Shown: in pieces, positions 5,919-6,531 of the stretch
Layout of the letters: each line of letters opens with the position of its first letter
How positions within the stretch are numbered: the first letter of the stretch is position 1
Assembly: GCA_016874945.1 (NCBI GenBank)
Contig: VGSO01000170.1
Coordinates: 1 to 6,531 of the forward strand
Reading direction: 5' to 3'
DNA: 6,531 nt
DNA from: Deltaproteobacteria bacterium
GTDB lineage: Bacteria; Desulfobacterota; Desulfobaccia; Desulfobaccales; 0-14-0-80-60-11
Notes under the pieces: generated by a model
Databases searched by the model: none
Told to the model about the DNA's origin: nothing
Seen by the model: the letters and a program-made list of their open reading frames with translations, nothing else
Program-made: the position numbers and the translations under genes

Positions 5919-6190
5919 AGCCCCCTCCCACCAGGGGCTGAGCATTACCCACAAATTTTTGCGTTCTCGTAGCCGCAGCCTTCAGGCTGCGCCGGGCGAC
6001 CCAGGTGAGATGAAAGGAATGGTGCGCAGTATGAAGCCTGGGCCACATTTCCTGGTGCGTGGCTGTCCGAAGCAGGAGCTTCGGGGGCAAGTGCGTTCCC
6101 AAGCAGGAGCTTGGGAACGAGAGTTGTGCTGCTTCTTATCCCTTCCCCCACACTTGTGGGTCATGCTCAGCCCCACGGTGGGAGGGGGTT
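5919..6190. repeat. Composite element with 35-base terminal inverted repeats and internal hairpins
   Basis: The left arm (5921-5954) and the reverse complement of the right arm (6154-6188) match at 32 of 35 aligned columns, with one gap. They share CCCCCTCCCACC, GGGGCTGAGCAT and ACCCACAA in order. Inside lie stem-loops at 5974-5991 (CGCAGCC / GGCTGCG), 6042-6063 (GCCAC / GTGGC), 6067-6084 and 6094-6119. It has no coding capacity. It resembles a miniature non-autonomous element or a clustered extragenic palindrome unit; mobility is not shown. Confidence 0.7.
6067..6119. repeat. Tandem pair of related AGGA-loop stem-loops
   Basis: Stem-loop one (6067-6084) is CCGAAGC, AGGA, GCTTCGG. Stem-loop two (6094-6119) has an 11-bp perfect stem, CGTTCCCAAGC / GCTTGGGAACG, around the same AGGA loop. 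The shared cores differ only by a G-C to C-G pair swap, so pairing is kept in both. They lie within the larger inverted-repeat element. Confidence 0.75.
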
Positions 6191-6350
6191 GGGGCATAAG
6201 CGCTAACTTAAGGATCAGTGTTCAACTGACAATTTCTTTAAAATATCTATTTGTAACAGCCTCTTGCGTGGAGGCTCCCTTAAATCCAGAGAGATTTGAT
6301 GCCAATTTTTCCAACACGCATACAAACCCAGTTTGGGGTTCACCGTTTGG

Positions 6351-6531
6351 CTAAACAGGTGAAGCATGAGAGAGGTTTCTCTCCACAGGCATCTGTTCCT
6401 GGTGGATCGAGAGCGGGTAGCCCCAGGGGGAAAACCTTTCCGCCGCGGCTACCAAGGCTTCGATCAGAAAGGCCACCAGGAGCTTGCCTTGGAGCCAGGC
6501 CCGGGACAGTTCCACATCCGTTTTCTTTAAG
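6351..6531 (-). mobile_element. IS4-type transposase, C-terminal 59 residues (cut by window edge)
   Basis: On the minus strand an open frame enters from the right edge (first full codon at 6530) and ends at TAG (6351-6353). It gives 59 residues beginning LKKTDVEL. The segment SRAWLQGKLLVAFLIEAL followed by AAAERFSPWGYPL resembles the region just after the catalytic Glu helix of IS4-family DDE transposases, where (F/Y)KxLK, ARAWLxGKLL and a closing FSPWGY-like end are common. The catalytic residues lie outside the window, so whether the gene is intact is unknown. About 150 bases of AT-rich DNA between the stop and roughly 6200 probably belong to the element. A short inverted repeat at 6215-6229 (TCAGT / ACTGA) may lie at its end. 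Confidence 0.72.

Larger units (their letters stand above)
5740..6350. other. Gene-poor spacer between ispG and the insertion-sequence end
   Basis: I see no real gene in this region. The part next to ispG (5740-5918) should hold its promoter, but no strong match is evident. It contains a 10-base direct repeat, AACCGTCCCC, at 5810-5819 and 5851-5860. The centre (5919-6190) is a composite inverted-repeat element. From about 6200 the base composition turns AT-rich, as expected on crossing into different DNA, and continues to the transposase stop at 6351. Long open frames crossing these repeats on both strands are rich in Arg, Ser, Pro and Trp and lack any family resemblance. Confidence 0.7.

Noticed and set aside
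5760..5954. 64-codon minus-strand frame just upstream of ispG
   Set aside because: Its start lies inside the left repeat arm and no family resemblance is seen.
5767..6354. 195-codon plus-strand open frame across the repeat region
   Set aside because: It reads straight through the inverted-repeat arms and stem-loops, and its composition looks random.

Overview
The window comes from a GC-rich, Gram-negative-type bacterial chromosome. Two genes have lipoprotein-like signal peptides. IspG points to the MEP route to isoprenoids, and the intergenic regions are full of GC-rich hairpin repeats. Taken together this feels like a Desulfobacterota (former deltaproteobacterial) genome, but that placement is an impression from gene content and repeat style, not something shown by alignment. 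Most of the window is ordinary housekeeping sequence.

Left part (1-1849, minus strand): ribulose-phosphate 3-epimerase (rpe) is followed 62 bases later by an OppB/DppB-type ABC transporter permease. A GC-rich hairpin repeat lies beyond the permease. No other transporter subunit is visible here. A compact divergent regulatory region (1850-1969) separates rpe from a plus-strand pair, D-aminoacyl-tRNA deacylase (dtd) and a small single-domain cupin. Good-looking promoters for both directions lie inside these 120 bases and point toward each other, so the two 5' leaders would overlap.

Middle (2760-4660): the plus-strand pair converges on a minus-strand pair of proteins that I cannot name. The first is a 173-residue lipoprotein with a Gly/Ala/Ser-rich centre. 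The second is a 191-residue probable lipoprotein with a beta-rich, two-cysteine region and a very basic C-terminus. The pair is preceded by an AT-rich leader and promoter region and followed by a hairpin plus U-tract terminator. This two-gene unit is the best candidate for undescribed protein biology in the window.

Right part (4657-6531): ispG on the minus strand has hairpins behind it and a gene-poor region (5740-6350) upstream. That region holds a composite element about 270 bases long, bounded by 35-base imperfect inverted copies and containing several stem-loops. Two neighbouring stem-loops share an AGGA loop and differ by a compensatory base-pair swap. The window closes with the C-terminal end of an IS4-type transposase on the minus strand, running off the edge, with an AT-rich flank that probably marks the end of an insertion sequence.

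The clear functional links are within pairs: dtd with the cupin, and the two lipoproteins. Rpe (pentose phosphate pathway), the permease (peptide or related solute import) and IspG (isoprenoid precursor synthesis) show no common pathway.
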